Of a stretch of DNA of 60,000 bases, positions 10,921-23,367 are shown piece by piece (the first letter of the stretch is position 1; each line of letters starts with the position of its first letter). A model generated the notes under the pieces. It did no database searches. It saw nothing but the letters and a program-made list of their open reading frames with translations, and had not been told where the DNA came from. The DNA is from Liolophura sinensis (Eukaryota; Mollusca; Polyplacophora; Chitonida; Chitonidae). The stretch is taken from positions 77,530,028 through 77,590,027 of the forward strand of contig NC_088295.1 of assembly GCF_032854445.1 (NCBI RefSeq), given 5' to 3'. The position numbers were made by a program, and so were the translations under genes.

Positions 10921-11436
10921 CTGAAAAAATAAATACGAATAATAACAAAACATATTGAGCAATGCACTAGATACCATTGCCATAATCATAATTGTACATG
11001 TTGAACAAGCTGAATGAAAATTGCTCAAGGAGTTCAAGAGATGTGGTGTTTACAAGCCAGTTGCAAAATATAACCACAATGACCCCAATGACCTTGATCA
11101 CAGAAAATAAACTGGTTTCTTGGTAAAATAGTTTTAGTAAAGTAAGCCAGGCTACAAGCATTCATGACATACATGTAGTGTGTTTACAAAGAAATGGACA
11201 GAGAAACAAACAAACAGATGTTACCACAATACAGCTAGGCCAATTTTGGATCAAGATAAAAATTATAAAAATAACACTGATACAAAACACACAATCAACT
11301 TCACATACTTTATATGATGTCAGTGCAATCCCGCAATTGTTTGTTTTAACCACTACATAAACAATATGTACCTGTTGAGGATTATGTTTTGGAGATTGTA
11401 TCAATTATGGCAGACATGAAAACGAAGTTAACTGAC

Positions 11437-11559
11437 CTTCACATTTCCCATCGTCCCGTTTTCTGAAGCCCGGCAGACAGTTACAGGCAAAGGAACCAAT
11501 GGTATTTCCACATATGGCACTGTCTCCACATGGTTCACCCCGGGTGCATTCATCCACAT
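11437..11559 (-). CDS. E68: calcium-binding EGF module
   Basis: Starts DVDECTRGEPC, has CGNTIGSFACNC and ends DDGKC. The C1-C2 loop is short. Donor G|GTCAGT. Confidence 0.9.
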
Positions 11560-11916
11560 CTAGGAATAGGATACAAAGTTTATCAATGTTGAACAATGCA
11601 TGCTCAAACATGAGATTTCTTATCATTAAACACTCTTACATATATAAGTCAGAAATGGCAGTCTCCAGTCCACATTTTCAGAGATTAAAATGGGTTCGTA
11701 TTAAGGGAAATAATGCTAAACAGTACAGTGGTGCCTTCAGTTTAAGCACCAATCAAGCAACATATTTTGAAGAAAACCCTAATATACAGATGCAGGTCTA
11801 TATTTTTACCCACTACATGTATTTAATATATGGAAAAAGACAACTATTCCAAAATACATTTGGCTGACCCATGCAAAATCTAGACCATGATCACTAAAGG
11901 AAATAAAGATACTGAC

Positions 11917-12039
11917 CTATACAGGAATATCCATTGCCCTCAAAACCAGCCTTACAGCTACAGGTAGAGCCTCCCTCAATGTTTGTGCAGGTAGCATTTT
12001 CATGACACCCACTGGTCCCCTTCTCACATTCGTTGATAT
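11917..12039 (-). CDS. E67: EGF module, calcium signature nearly complete
   Basis: Starts DINECEKGTSGC, has CTNIEGGSTCSC and ends GNGYSC. Ser replaces the conserved aromatic before C4. Donor G|GTCAGT, acceptor GGCCAG. Confidence 0.88.
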   Translation of the reverse strand: MSTNVRRGPVGVMKMLPAQTLREALPVAVRLVLRAMDIPV

Positions 12040-12232
12040 CTGGCCATAAAAGTTAAAACATAACAGTGGAGAGCATACTCCCTATGTATCAATGTAAAGC
12101 AATACTGTTACACTGTCAGATGAGATAAGAAAAAAAACTATTTCTCAAAGTATACAAGTGTACACTGATATGGACACATGTTCAAAAAATCTGTGAAGTT
12201 TGAAATGCCTGCAAAATTTTTCAGCCAATTAC

Positions 12233-12358
12233 CTGTACACTTGCGTCCATCTCCCTCAAATCCTGATTTACACCTACAATCATAGCCTCCATCTTTATCT
12301 AGACACTCTCCTGCATACTTATGACAGGTGGCCAGGCCTTCGGCACATTCATCAATGT
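12233..12358 (-). CDS. E66: calcium-binding EGF module
   Basis: Starts DIDECAEGLATC, has CLDKDGGYDCRC and ends GDGRKC. Donor G|GTAATT, acceptor CCACAG. Confidence 0.9.
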
Positions 12359-12564
12359 CTGTGGTAAGAAAGGTGAGACAATCAGTGGACAATCTGCAGG
12401 CAACCATGCTCTGGGACATCTTGAATGGCAGGACTCCTGCATTCATTAACCAGACATCTAAGCAAAATTTCATATTTTACCAGTCCTATCCAGAGAGTAG
12501 TGAGTCAGGTTACTCTATTGTGCTAGACATATTCTAAACATAAAATCTGTTGATATGAATTTTT

Positions 12565-12841
12565 AGGCCCTCAGGGAGGAGTCTGTGGCTGAGGGGGTTG
12601 GCATGCCAGTGTGGTGCAATGACGCAGGAGTCTCTAACCAATCCTGTTACTGTGAGTTAGAGGTCCAGCTCATGCTAACTTTCTCTCCGACTGTACGTGG
12701 TAAGGTTTTCAGCAACCTACGGATGGTCATGGGCTTCCCCAGGGCTCGGCTTGGTTTGTTCTCACCATAATGCTGCCTGCTGCCACACAAGTGAAACATT
12801 CCTGAGCACAGCGTAAAACACCAATCAAATAAATAAAAAAA
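12565..12841 (+). mobile_element. SINE family 1, near full length with tRNA-like head
   Basis: The head reads GTCTGTGGCTGAGGGGGTTG (A-box-like TGGCTGAGGGGGTTGG), then CAGGAGTCTCTAACCAATCC and GTGAGTTAGAGGTCCAGCTC (B-box-like). The body and the tail ACCAATCAAATAAATAAAAA follow. The best copy in the window for defining the family. Confidence 0.9.
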
Positions 12842-12895
12842 TCTAAGTCCTCAGAGTAATTCAACAAAAAGCCTGTGTTTACATGTTAATCTTAC

Positions 12896-13144
12896 CTTGA
12901 CAGAAGCCAGCTGAGTTTTTCCTGAAGCCTTCCACACACAGACACAGATAGGAGCCTTCTGTGTCCTCACACTTCTCATTAGCCCTGCAGATGTCAGCAT
13001 TTGTTGTACATTCATTCACCTGTGTACAGGCTTTCCCCTCGCCCTTGTAGCCAGGTTTACAAGAACAAGTAAAGCTTCCCCCAGTGTTGGTACAGTCAGC
13101 AGATTCGTGGCAATCATCTTTACCCTCAAAACATTCATCAATAT
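12896..13144 (-). CDS. E65: two fused EGF modules
   Basis: First module: [24 protein letters not shown] and GKAC, fully calcium-type. Second: [24 protein letters not shown] and GFC, with Gln in place of the first Asp. Donor G|GTAAGA. No intron between modules. Confidence 0.92.
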
Positions 13145-14219
13145 CTGAAAAATCACAAAACAAACCTCATCAAAACTACAACACATTACCTGTCAAAGAA
13201 CTGTCATTAAACTATCTGCCGAAGATAGATGGAAGCCTGCTACTTTTACCACCATCTGTGATTTTGAAAATGACCTTAAATGTCAACCATGATTAAGTTG
13301 CACGTTTTGCTTAAGCCTAGCACACACGCAAAACACTTGTTGTCGAAAAGTGGATTTTCAGATCCTGGTGTCAACTGATTCAGAATATTGGTTACCTACA
13401 CACAAGCAACATCAGTGGCTCATTTTTGAAGAATCCAGCAGCAAAAGACAGTCACAAAGTACATTCAAGGTCATGTGACCCCAAAAAGTAATGTCACAGC
13501 TTCCATTTTTTATGTACTCACACGACATATATTGGTTGACGACAGCGATCTCACAAGATCCAGACTGCCCACAGATGAGAAAGAATCTTGTGTTCGGGCT
13601 AATTTGTCCCTGATTTTTTCATTATCCAAAGTTAAACAAGCTGAATCTTTGGATCAAGTGATCCAGACTCTGGAATTTTGTGGTTACCCGCACACCAGTA
13701 AATTTCGAGGATTTTTTGTTGTCTGCATCAAGAAATTTGTTTTCGACAAGAAATGTTGTTTGAGTGCGCTGGGCTTTAATTATGAGGGTTTCATTGATCA
13801 TAGAGAGGTGTTATGACTTTTGGAAGATAAGATGATAAGTCCTACCAAAAAAATGTACATGTAAACTTCAGCACTTAAAGTAGTGTTTTGGTACATATAT
13901 ATGCCACCAAAAATCTACCTTTCTATGTGAATTTTTTAGTCATTTGATCATTATCTCCGTTATATTGTTTTTTTACATTTATCTCATTCCAGGCTTCATG
14001 TTGCCTAGTTCCTTAAAAGGCAGTGTTAATAGTCTGTGGTAAGGCATGTAGTAGGTTTACATACATGTCACACTTAATTATTATGCACTGCACTATTACA
14101 TTGCAAACACAACAGACTAGCTGACACAGCTATGATGAAGACATAGTGACTTCTTAGCTTGTCCACACAATCCATAGTAACCAGCAAGATAACCTATCTC
14201 CAGCATGACAGACACTTAC

Positions 14220-14339
14220 CATCACAGACTTTGCCATTTCCTCTGTAGCCTTTCTTGCATTCACAGGAGTAGCTAGCGGGTTCATTTTTACAGTCAGCCC
14301 TGGGGCTGCATTCGTTACTTCCTGAACATTCATCAATAT
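14220..14339 (-). CDS. E64: calcium-binding EGF module (source of the 10.05 kb relic)
   Basis: Starts DIDECSGSNEC, has CKNEPASYSCECKKGY and ends NGKVC. Donor G|GTAAGT. Its 5' half and about 100 bases of upstream intron are duplicated at 10051-10220. Confidence 0.9.
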
Positions 14340-14440
14340 CTGAAAACAAATCCAGATTCAAAGATTACACAGAGATTTTAAAAATTGGAGACCTATATAC
14401 ACATACTAAATGAGAGCAAACTATTTTCCATAAGTACTAA
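14263..14440. repeat. Source segment of the duplication copied to 10051-10220
   Basis: Half of E64 plus the adjacent intron. The two segments share long identical blocks, for example GGAGACCTATATACACATAC and ACTATTTTCC. The copy is about 8 bases shorter, with scattered substitutions. Same orientation, about 4.2 kb apart. Confidence 0.88.
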
Positions 14441-14679
14441 GGACAAACCTGGATAGACCTCAGAAAGGCCATTACCCTTCATCACAAGCATGAAAATCCT
14501 CGACACGAAGGCACATCTAAACCAGCAAGAGCTGGAATCCAGCAAACAACCTTGGACATATCAGTAGTATCGAGAGTGATGCTTTAGCTAAATAAGTCAG
14601 TGAGGCTTAAAGTCATTATTTTAGTTACAGATCGTGTAGGTAACTGGTTACTTCTAATATTAACAGACGCATTTCCTAC

Positions 14680-14805
14680 CTGTACAGCCTTTATCAGGGT
14701 TGCCTTCAAAACCAACTCGACACTGACAGTGAGGTTTGGCTCCAGTCGGCACACACATGGCATTCTCACCACATTTTACAGACTTCTCAGCGCACTGGTC
14801 AATTT
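14680..14805 (-). CDS. E63: EGF module without calcium signature
   Basis: Starts EIDQCAEKSVKC, has CVPTGAKPHCQC and ends PDKGC. The C3-C4 loop lacks both Asn/Asp and aromatic. Donor G|GTAGGA. Confidence 0.87.
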
Positions 14806-14969
14806 CTGTACAGAAAAAAACAAAAACCAAAAAAAAAAAAAACGCACCATGAAGACCTTATGAAAACACATATAAATATATAAAAAATTAAAACATTTTT
14901 TGTTTTTAATTTATATATTTGAATGTAATTATCAACTCTTGGTTTGTTTTTTGTATGTATGAATGTATG

Positions 14970-15130
14970 TACCCTAATTCTTCGACCTTTTCAACAATCT
15001 CTGCAACCAATATTTGTAAACATTCTGAGAGAATATACTGGGAATAGAAATGATTTGCACTGTTTATGAACTTGTAACATGGTTTTCTCTGAAGGCCTAT
15101 TTCATTGTGATATTGAACTTTAATAAATAA
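14970..15130. mobile_element. MITE-like element, one end only (copy A)
   Basis: Begins TACCCTAATTCTTCGACC, followed by CTCTGCAACCAATATTT, matching the element at 31871-32080 over its first 100 or so bases. The opposite inverted end is not recognisable, so it is truncated or decayed. The right border is approximate. Confidence 0.6.
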
Positions 15131-15461
15131 GGATACAGTTATAATTACATGCAGTATTTCCCATGTATAATGGCGGTCAGGTGTATGAGTGGTGAAAATT
15201 GGACACAGCATGAGGGAAACCATGTTGTTCAGGTACCAAGCAAGTCGTTTCTAGCTAAGTCCTCAACCATAATGGCCAAAGGCTAACAAACCTGCCAGAA
15301 AAAAGGACCCAGTACACGTTCATAAATCTGACAGGTCTTAATATCAAACACATGATCAATGGAAAGTGTCGGATAACACAGTATTTATCAATTTTAATGA
15401 ATCAATCAACACATTCTGGAAAACAATATTTCAGATTGTCTGGACATATCAGGCTACTTAC

Positions 15462-15584
15462 CAATACACAAGTTTCCATCTTTCTTGAAGCCATCGTTGC
15501 ATGTGCAAGTGAAAGACCCAATGGTGTTTTGGCATTTGGCATTCTCATGGCAGTCATCTGTGCCTGTTCCACACTCATCAGCAT
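15462..15584 (-). CDS. E62: calcium-binding EGF module
   Basis: Starts DADECGTGTDDC, has CQNTIGSFTCTCNDGF and ends DGNLC. Donor G|GTAAGT. Found in the splice-consistent frame; a longer open frame on the same strand is a shadow. Confidence 0.9.
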
Positions 15585-15869
15585 CTGATCAAACAAGATC
15601 AAAAAAATTTCCCTGACTAAAGTGGAACACACTTTATTGTTGCTCACTGTGTAAAAATGTCATAAGTGAGGTTTATAGCTTACCCTTCTCAAGGCCCCAC
15701 AAAAATAATGAGAGCAAAAGAGAATCTAGAAATTCCCAGCATGTCATTTAAGGTCAGGATTGAGAGTATAACTTCTGTGCCAGAAGTTCTCAAGAGTCAC
15801 ACAATGAGCCACATTCCACTTCCAGATCACTGGTTAACAAAACTCAGAGCTTTACATGAATTGTCATCA

Positions 15870-16022
<153 letters not shown>

Positions 16023-16287
16023 TTACACAGGTTATCCCTGCTCTTCACATAATGAAAGAGAGAAGTTCATCTTTGGAGATTTAACAACCTTATTTATTTA
16101 GAAATACCTTTTAAACTGGCTTCGAACACAGACATTGATGTCAATAATTTCATCTCAATGGCATTAAAATTATTTAACAGGCATATATATTTGATTTTTA
16201 GCTTGTTACAGAAAAGCTTGGTCTGTTTGATATTATAGATGAACTTGAGCAGGTAGTATGGATAACCACATGTCGTAAATTACGTAC

Positions 16288-16410
16288 CGACACAAGTATC
16301 TCCTTCCTTCTTGTAACCTTCTTTACACTCACATATGTACCCTCCGTCTCTGTTCACACATTCATGTAGAGGAGGACAGTTGTAGGTTTTATCAGCACAC
16401 TCATCCTTAT
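16288..16410 (-). CDS. E60: calcium-binding EGF module
   Basis: Starts DKDECADKTYNC, has CVNRDGGYICECKEGY and ends GDTC. The C2-C3 loop reads PPLHEC. Donor G|GTACGT. Confidence 0.9.
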
Positions 16411-17215
16411 CTGAAAGTTAGGAATACAGCAATTATATAGGGATTCCCTCAGCTGCATTAAATTTCCTCAGCAAAGCAGGTGTTCTTTATCCTTGAAATA
16501 GGTAGTTTCAATTTATTTCGTCACAAATTTTCATTAAACAGTTGTTTCTTCTGAAAATTAGCCTTGTGATGAATTTGAGAGAAAATAGAAAAAAAAAGAT
16601 GTTACAGCAATGGTGAATATGTGTTTATTTTCTTTTGAGAAAAACTTACATAATTTATATATTTCTTGCTTCCATTGCATCAAATGAAATAAATCAAATT
16701 TTTTCATCCAGACAACTACAACTGAAAGGTTGTTCTCAACAACCTGTAACTACACGGGCATACCAATGCATTGCTAACAATTAGTCACCAAGAGTAAATT
16801 AGTACAGTGTATTTGTACTATCCACAAATACATGACCAACTGGTAGTACATCTATCATGGCATATACAAGTAAAATATGTAGAGCTAAAACTCACTCTGG
16901 AAATATTTAAATAAACAAAAGGCCTACAGAAGTAATTCTACCATTATAAATGTCTTTTTGGCTGATTTTCATGTGAAATTTTAAATGAATGAATGTCAAA
17001 CCATACACCTTGATGACTTTCCTTTGAGTATTATTTGAGATGAAGCAAACAGTGCTGTTTTATACTTAATCTACTGTTTTGATCAGGAATAATATCGTCT
17101 TAGACTATTTTTTGATCTGCTTTACCAAGCTAAAGACTTTACAGCAAAAATGATGGATAAGTACCTGTAAGTTACAAAATACATAAATAAAGATCATGAA
17201 AAGATTTTATCCTAC

Positions 17216-17338
17216 CTGTGCAGACCTTTCCATCGCCATCAAAACCATCTTTACATTTACAGATAAATCCTCCAGGCACACTTTTACAGTCGGCGTTGTC
17301 ACTACAGTCATCTTCATCCTTTGCACACACATCATAGC
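17216..17338 (-). CDS. E59: EGF module, atypical start
   Basis: Starts GYDVCAKDEDDC with no D-x-D-E, has CKSVPGGFICKCKDGF and ends GDGKVC. Probably does not hold calcium in the normal way. Donor G|GTAGGA. Only 101 bases separate it from E58. Confidence 0.88.
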
Positions 17339-17439
17339 CTGTCAACAAACAAGGGTTATGAGTTGACTGGTTCCTTTGGAAATACATGAACAAAGAACAG
17401 AATTACGAGTCAAGAGAAGCTGAATACAGTACACGTTAC

Positions 17440-17583
17440 CTTTGCATCCGTATTTTCCGTCTTTGGCAAAACCAAATCTGCAGACACACTCATAGTCGCC
17501 ACCTATGTTGAGACAGTCGCTGTTGGATGGGTCACACTGATGGCCTCCACCATTTGGTGTGTTCGGGTCACACTCATTGATAT
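17440..17583 (-). CDS. E58: calcium-binding EGF module with long first loop
   Basis: Starts DINECDPNTPNGGGHQC, then CLNIGGDYECVCRFGF and ends KYGC. The exon is 144 bases rather than 123 because of the long C1-C2 loop. Donor G|GTAACG. Confidence 0.9.
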
Positions 17584-18148
17584 CTGCAATGGCAATCACA
17601 ATGGAAATTAGAAGGGTAAACAACATCAAAACATCGATCCACTAAAGGACTACATAAGTTTGTACCTACACTGTAGATCTCACACTTGGGCAATGTGAAA
17701 TTCATTTAATTAACACAAGCCTTTTACAAATCTTTATCTTGAACCAACTGCCACAGTACATTAGTTAACAGACTGTCAATGTGAAATCAAAACATGTCTA
17801 TACTACTTAAGTATGAAAATGTCTTTGACATCATTGTACAGTACATAGTAGCTTATCAGATTTCATAACTTAAAACACCATGACATGGCTGAAATATGTT
17901 TAATTAAACCTCTGAAATCATTCATTCATTCATCACTTACATATGCTTGAATTATTTTTTCTTGGTGATTGAGGACTAACTGATTTCCCTCAGCACTAAT
18001 TTTCTCAATGACAACAAAAAAAAAAATAAAAAAAAATGAACTATTACCATTATTATTTACCATGACAGTTAACAAGTTCATCCCAAATTAAACTGCTTGC
18101 CATAACTCGCTTACTTTCAAGGTGAAAATTCTATCCCATGACAGCAAG

Positions 18149-18311
18149 ATTTTATTTATTTGACTGGTGTTATATGCCATGCTCAAGAATATTTCACTTA
18201 TAAGACGGCAACCATGAACAATCGGAGAGGAAGCTAGCATCAGCTGAACTTGATTAGTGAGACGCTCCTGGGTCATTCCGCATGCTAACCCCTTCCGCCA
18301 CGGAGGCCCAA
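18149..18311 (-). mobile_element. SINE family 1, internally deleted copy
   Basis: Reads TTTATTTATTTGACTGGTGT, then CTCAAGAATATTTCACTTAT, jumps to GAGAGGAAGC and ends with CTCCTGGGTCATT and CCACGGAGGCCC. It matches both ends of the family but lacks most of the central GGAGGAAACC block. The tail is at the low-coordinate end, hence minus. Confidence 0.75.
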
Positions 18312-18372
18312 CTGAAGGCTCAAGATCAGAATTCTAGCCCTGATAAATCCTATGCTATATAAACTGACTTAC

Positions 18373-18498
18373 CATCACATTTGAGGATTCCATCCCCATT
18401 AAACCCCTTCTTACATGTACAGGTGAAACCATCCTTGTTATTCTCACATTTAGCATTAGGATGACAGTTGTGAGTTCCAGTTTCACAGGCATTCACTC
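18373..18498 (-). CDS. E57: EGF module, calcium signature partial
   Basis: Starts GVNACETGTHNC (G and A replace D and E), has CENNKDGFTCTCKKGF and ends ILKC. Donor G|GTAAGT, acceptor AAATAG. Confidence 0.88.
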
Positions 18499-19119
18499 CT
18501 ATTTGGAAATACAGATGAATTCATGACAGATATCAGTCACTCAAGTAGAGGATGTACATAGGAACATTCTAATATTATGAGTATCCTCAACATATAGTGA
18601 AAGAAGACAAATGTCAATGGAAATACCATTGAAAACTATATCCAACAAATATCTATCTTTTTATAAATTTTTTTGTAATTTTGCCTGAACAAAACATATT
18701 CTAATGTTTGTATTCTAAGTTGGGTTTTCTGGATCATGACAGGTGTCAGTAATACCACAAAGTATTTTTTTATACCTAACTGAAGAAATTTTCTTCAATG
18801 TAAAAATAGGTGTTAAATATTATCAACAAACTAAACTTAAGCTTTTAATGGCATGTGACTTGAGATCTCAAAAGTTTCTGCTATCGTTACAATAATGTTT
18901 TATTGTTTTCTATCACTTCAAGTGGTATAAAGGTAAATAAAATTGTTGTGGAATAATCTGAAATGATCTTTTACAATACAAAAATTTGACAGAATGTCAT
19001 ATAAAGTGTAAGCAGACTTAACCATCCAACATTAGACCTGTGTCATACAGATATGTATTTATGGAACAACAACCTTTTTACAATATGATACCATCAATTA
19101 TATATAACAGTGAACCTAC

Positions 19120-19239
19120 TGTTGCAGTTCTTGCCATTTCCCTCAAATCCGGGTCTACAGGTGCACACAGCAGTGTTCTCCTCATTGGTACAGACAGCAT
19201 TGGGGTTACATACACCTGGCTCATCACATGGATTCACCT
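19120..19239 (-). CDS. E56: EGF module without calcium signature
   Basis: Starts EVNPCDEPGVC, has CTNEENTAVCTCRPGF and ends GKNC. Shares the EVNPC start with E70. Donor A|GTAGGT, acceptor TTACAG. Confidence 0.9.
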
Positions 19240-19466
19240 CTGTAATCAAATAATTTTATAAACTTGTCAGTCAACTCAAAAAAAACATCTCCAAGAGATG
19301 CAGGGCACTAAATTGTCAGTCTTTCTCATATAATATCTAGTTTACAAAAAAAACTGTGAGACGACAAAATATTCTGAACAATAAAGCAATAAAATTGAAC
19401 AGAATCAATCTTATCTACCCCTAGAGTCAATTCCAAACTTACAAACTTGTATAAATCACAACGTAC

Positions 19467-19715
19467 GTAAGCAGAGTTTTCCATTGCCCTTGTATCCAGC
19501 AGAGCAGGCACAGGTGTAACTGCCCTCGTTGTTCTCACAGTCTGCGTAGTCACTGCAGTCATTGTCGTAGCCCTCTCCGCACTCATCTATATCCACACAG
19601 GCTGTGCCGTCCCAGTCAAAACCACCGAGGCAGCCACAGGCGTAAGATCCCACAAAGTTAAAACACTGGCTGTTTAGGCCACAGTTAGCTGTTCCCATCT
19701 CACATTCATTGATGT
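19467..19715 (-). CDS. E55: two fused calcium-binding EGF modules
   Basis: First module: DINECEMGTANC, CFNFVGSYACGC and GTAC. Second: DIDECGEGYDNDC, CENNEGSYTCAC and GKLC. Donor C|GTACGT; a second GT four bases on would break phase. Confidence 0.92.
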
Positions 19716-20515
19716 CTACAACACATAATCAAGCATGAGCAGGATTTTTTAAAAAGTTTAAAATACACCATTCAGTGAAACTGAATTGACACACTGTGGG
19801 AGAGCACATGTTTTCAAAAATTATTTAGAAACAAGGTTAAGGATACATATTTTTTTCTGTGATAAACCTATAAAATAGAGGGTTAAACTGTTAGATATTA
19901 GATGGTTGTTTTAATGATGAGCTATCAAATACATCTATTCATACACAATATATTCAATGATCTTCAACTTCGAGTGCTAAAGACTCAGTATGTACTGACT
20001 TCCCAAATATTGCATCACCTCCACATCACACCCACCCACAAAATGAAAGGCATTCATGAATTTTATACAAAATTTATCATTACATGTAATCAGTTTCAGA
20101 ATGGGGCTAAGGCTTGCCATTTTGATAATCAAGTTTCATAGTCTTCATATGTTTTTAATATACTACACTTCAGTGAATTTATTAAATAATGCCTTTCCAT
20201 ATCTACAAGTTGGATTTTTATTCCAAGAAGAAAGGTACAACTCATATAGCTCAATTTCTGGGATACTCCACACTCCTGGTGAACAGAAATTCTAAACCCT
20301 TAACCCAAGTGTCTACCCTGGCACAATACATCTAGTGACAGCAAGAAACTCCAAATTTCAAATTTATCCCAGGGACATCAGCCTTTCTACCTGACTTCAT
20401 CAGCATGTACATTAAGGTTAAATATTTAACTCTCACTTATTCGACAGCCAATACTTATACAAACACATCTGATACCCAAAACATAAATGTATCAAGCTGT
20501 GCGAACATGACATAC

Positions 20516-20641
20516 CTGTACAGTCAATACCATCTCCCTCATACCCCTCATTACACTTGCAGAAATATCCTGGTTGTGCGTTGTGACATGTGGCATATCT
20601 GTGGCAGTTGTTCATGGAGAAGTCAGCACACTCATCAATGT
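20516..20641 (-). CDS. E54: calcium-binding EGF module
   Basis: Starts DIDECADFSMNNC, has CHNAQPGYFCKCNEGY and ends GDGIDC. Donor G|GTATGT. Confidence 0.92.
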
Positions 20642-21206
20642 CTGCAAGGATCATTAACACAACAGCTTTTCATTCTGAATTTGTACCATGCATACTTACA
20701 TCAGAATACATGGTCTTTAGTTTTAATATTATTTCAGACGAGCTGACACAATATGTCCATATAAACACAATGGTGAGAACCATTGTACGCACTGGGACTA
20801 AATATAAAGATTCACAAGGAATTATTATACATGTTCACACTAATGTGAGCCTGTCAAACAACCAGCAGCTGGACCATGACATTATTTTGTTGATGTCAAA
20901 TGTTCCTCTCTGAACTCATCATGATAACATCACATAAAAGACAGTATGACGTTACAACAGAAATTGACAATTTGCAACAATGTGGACCTTGGCCCACAAT
21001 CCACTTTCGATGTAACAATGGCTCAAGGTTCTGCTCCACACTAGCATCACCTAAAGGGATTAAAAAATTTGCTGCCTTCCCATTAAGACAAAATGGACAT
21101 CTTTCTCACACTAAGCGTGACCATCCAAAAACCCTGAACATTACAAGAAATATTCAAGCCATAAGAACAAGACGCAATCAGCATTAAAATGAAGAATCTG
21201 ACTGAC

Positions 21207-21347
21207 CTTGTTCCATAATGTCACCACAGACACCGTTTTTGGCGGGATGACCATCATCACAGACACACTCATAACCTCCGTCATAATTCCTGCATTCAGA
21301 TCCTTCCTCACAGTTGTTCAGGGAACGCTCAGCACATTCATCCACAT
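21207..21347 (-). CDS. E53: calcium-binding EGF module with C-terminal extension
   Basis: Starts DVDECAERSLNNC, has CRNYDGGYECVCDDGH and NGVC, then seven further residues GDIMEQ(G) before the donor G|GTCAGT. The extension lengthens the linker into the short module E52. Confidence 0.9.
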
Positions 21348-21676
21348 CTACATGATTAGAAATTAATAACTACATCAATAAACATGTTTATATAGAAAGT
21401 ATAAATAGGATGTTAACATTGTTATTCATGGGTCTTCTTAATTTTACAAAGAAAACACTGAGGAATTTAAAACCAAAAGGTTTGTCAAGGTGTATTTCCC
21501 TTGAATGTAATTATATTAAGAGAAAATTACAATTTTGTAACTGCAGGTCAGTATGTACAGCTGCTGGTATGTATTATTTGCATCCAAACAAAAAGCTTAC
21601 AGTGTTACTAAATGGATGCATGAAACCATAACATACAAATGTACAATATCATCCAGTATCAGTCTTTAAAAACAAC

Positions 21677-21801
21677 ACAGTCTCTACTATGATGAACACA
21701 GTCTTTACTATGATGAACACAGTCTCTACTATGATGAACAGTCTCCACTATGATGAACACAGTCTTCACTATGATGAACACAGTCTCTACTATGATGAAG
21801 T
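21677..21801. repeat. 21-bp minisatellite, about six units
   Basis: Unit ACAGTCTCTACTATGATGA plus AC, repeated about six times; one unit is two bases short. It lies in the intron between E53 and E52. No coding role is seen. Confidence 0.9.
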
Positions 21802-21984
21802 CAATACATCTGAACCTAAACATCTGCATAATATTTGTGGAGAAAACTTTATAATACAACAGAATAATTTATGGCTTAATTTCATGTTAGTAATATTTCA
21901 ACCATATTGTGGTGAGGGAAATTTAAAGCTGAAAAAAGATTCGCATATAATGCAGAGATTTTGTACACGAACTATTTTTCTTAC

Positions 21985-22074
21985 CTTTACATAGGCCTTC
22001 AACTCCTGCATAGCCTTTGGAACATTCACAGACTTCTTCTCCATCAATCTCTTTACATTCACCAGCATTAACAT
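21985..22074 (-). CDS. E52: truncated EGF module with four cysteines
   Basis: Only 90 bases: DVNAGECKEIDGEEVCEC then SKGYAGVEGLC. The first two cysteine positions and their loop are absent, leaving C3-C6. Both splice sites (ACAG acceptor, G|GTAAGA donor) and the 1-1 phase are intact, so it looks functional. C3-C4 and C5-C6 bonds alone would be unusual for an EGF. Confidence 0.82.
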
Positions 22075-22226
22075 CTGTAACACAAAATACATGCATACAC
22101 ATTTACTTCAACAGGCTCTTATGTCAATGGATATATGATCAAAAAGAAGTTAATATTTTTTTTCTTCTCCAAAAGTTATTTGAAATGCTGTCGGTTCGAT
22201 CTTTATGCTGGAGGCAGGGTACTCAC

Positions 22227-22346
22227 TTGTACAGATCTTCCCGTCTCCACGGTAACCAAAGTTACAGGTACACTTGTAGGTGTTGTCAAGAAGAAGGCAC
22301 TCAGCGTTGACGTCACAGATGTTCTCAGTCAAACAGCCAGAGTCCC
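22227..22346 (-). CDS. E51: EGF module without calcium signature
   Basis: Starts GDSGCLTENIC, has CLLLDNTYKCTCNFGY and ends GKIC. Donor A|GTGAGT. Precedes the truncated module E52. Confidence 0.88.
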
Positions 22347-22572
22347 CTGAAACATTATAAAGGGAGAGACTCGTAGAATGTGCCAGACGTGGTATCTGCT
22401 AAGCAAATTACCTGCACACTAATACATCATTCAAGGTCACATCTTACAATTTTAATATCAGTATCATTTTAGCCATTATCATGTTCATATCCTGAAATCA
22501 TAGTCCCAGAAAACACTACAATTCACTGTACAAATATAAAATACAAATAGATATAGGTGTTGCTTTACTTAC

Positions 22573-22695
22573 TGCCACATGTCTTCCCATCGCCTGCAAA
22601 GCCTTCCATACATTCACACATGAAGCCTCCAACCAGGTCTTGGCAGTTTGCAAAATCGGAACAGTCATCAATACCCAGTTCACATTCATTGATGT
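22573..22695 (-). CDS. E50: calcium-binding EGF module
   Basis: Starts DINECELGIDDC, has CQDLVGGFMCECMEGF and ends GKTC. Donor A|GTAAGT, acceptor TTGCAG. Confidence 0.9.
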
Positions 22696-23367
22696 CTGCA
22701 AAAGATAACAAGAAGTGCCCAACTGATTCACATTTAGTCATACATGTATACAGTTATAATTAAAGTGATAAATGGCAAATTGTTGTTGTATCCCTTGTAG
22801 CAGTGTTGCAGAGGTGACTTCTTTTTTTCTCCTGCAATGAGGCGCATTACCCGCCTAAAACAAGTGAGTCCTCGTTGTGTAGATTACTACATCATTATAT
22901 CAGTGTCCCTGTGCAGTGTTATGTCACAGCCTCAAACAGGCAGTTGTGCTGGCAGGAAACATTGAGCAATCACACCCATTTGTTAAGGTTGATCTCAGTC
23001 ATCATAGTTATCAAGTCAGGGTCAAAACGATCAGAAGATGGTAATAAAAGAGAAGATATGATGGTTGAAATAATTTTGTACTGGCACAGCATGACAATAT
23101 TCTCCAAAAAGCCAATATGCTCAGAGAGTTTAAAGATGAAAAGAGGTTTCCTGTTCTTTTCCTAGATATACACTGCAGATCAATAGTTATTAGCTGCTTA
23201 TTAATGACAGTATGAAGAAATCCTTTCCTCCCTACGTCTTGCAATACATGTATTTAAGCCACTTGACACAAAATTCACAGGCTATGAACTCACTGAAATT
23301 TCTGAGATGATCTGTACATATACAAGCTATGGTACAACAAAGCTGTGAACTAGAGAAGATGACCTAC

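Noticed and set aside
12580-12660. tRNA gene
   Set aside because: A- and B-box-like motifs belong to the head of a SINE; spacing is too long and no cloverleaf is evident. The same applies to 27417-27500.
13320-13760. Inverted repeat around TTGTCGAAAA and TTTTCGACAA
   Set aside because: The terminal 10 bases pair but flanking similarity is too weak to call an element.
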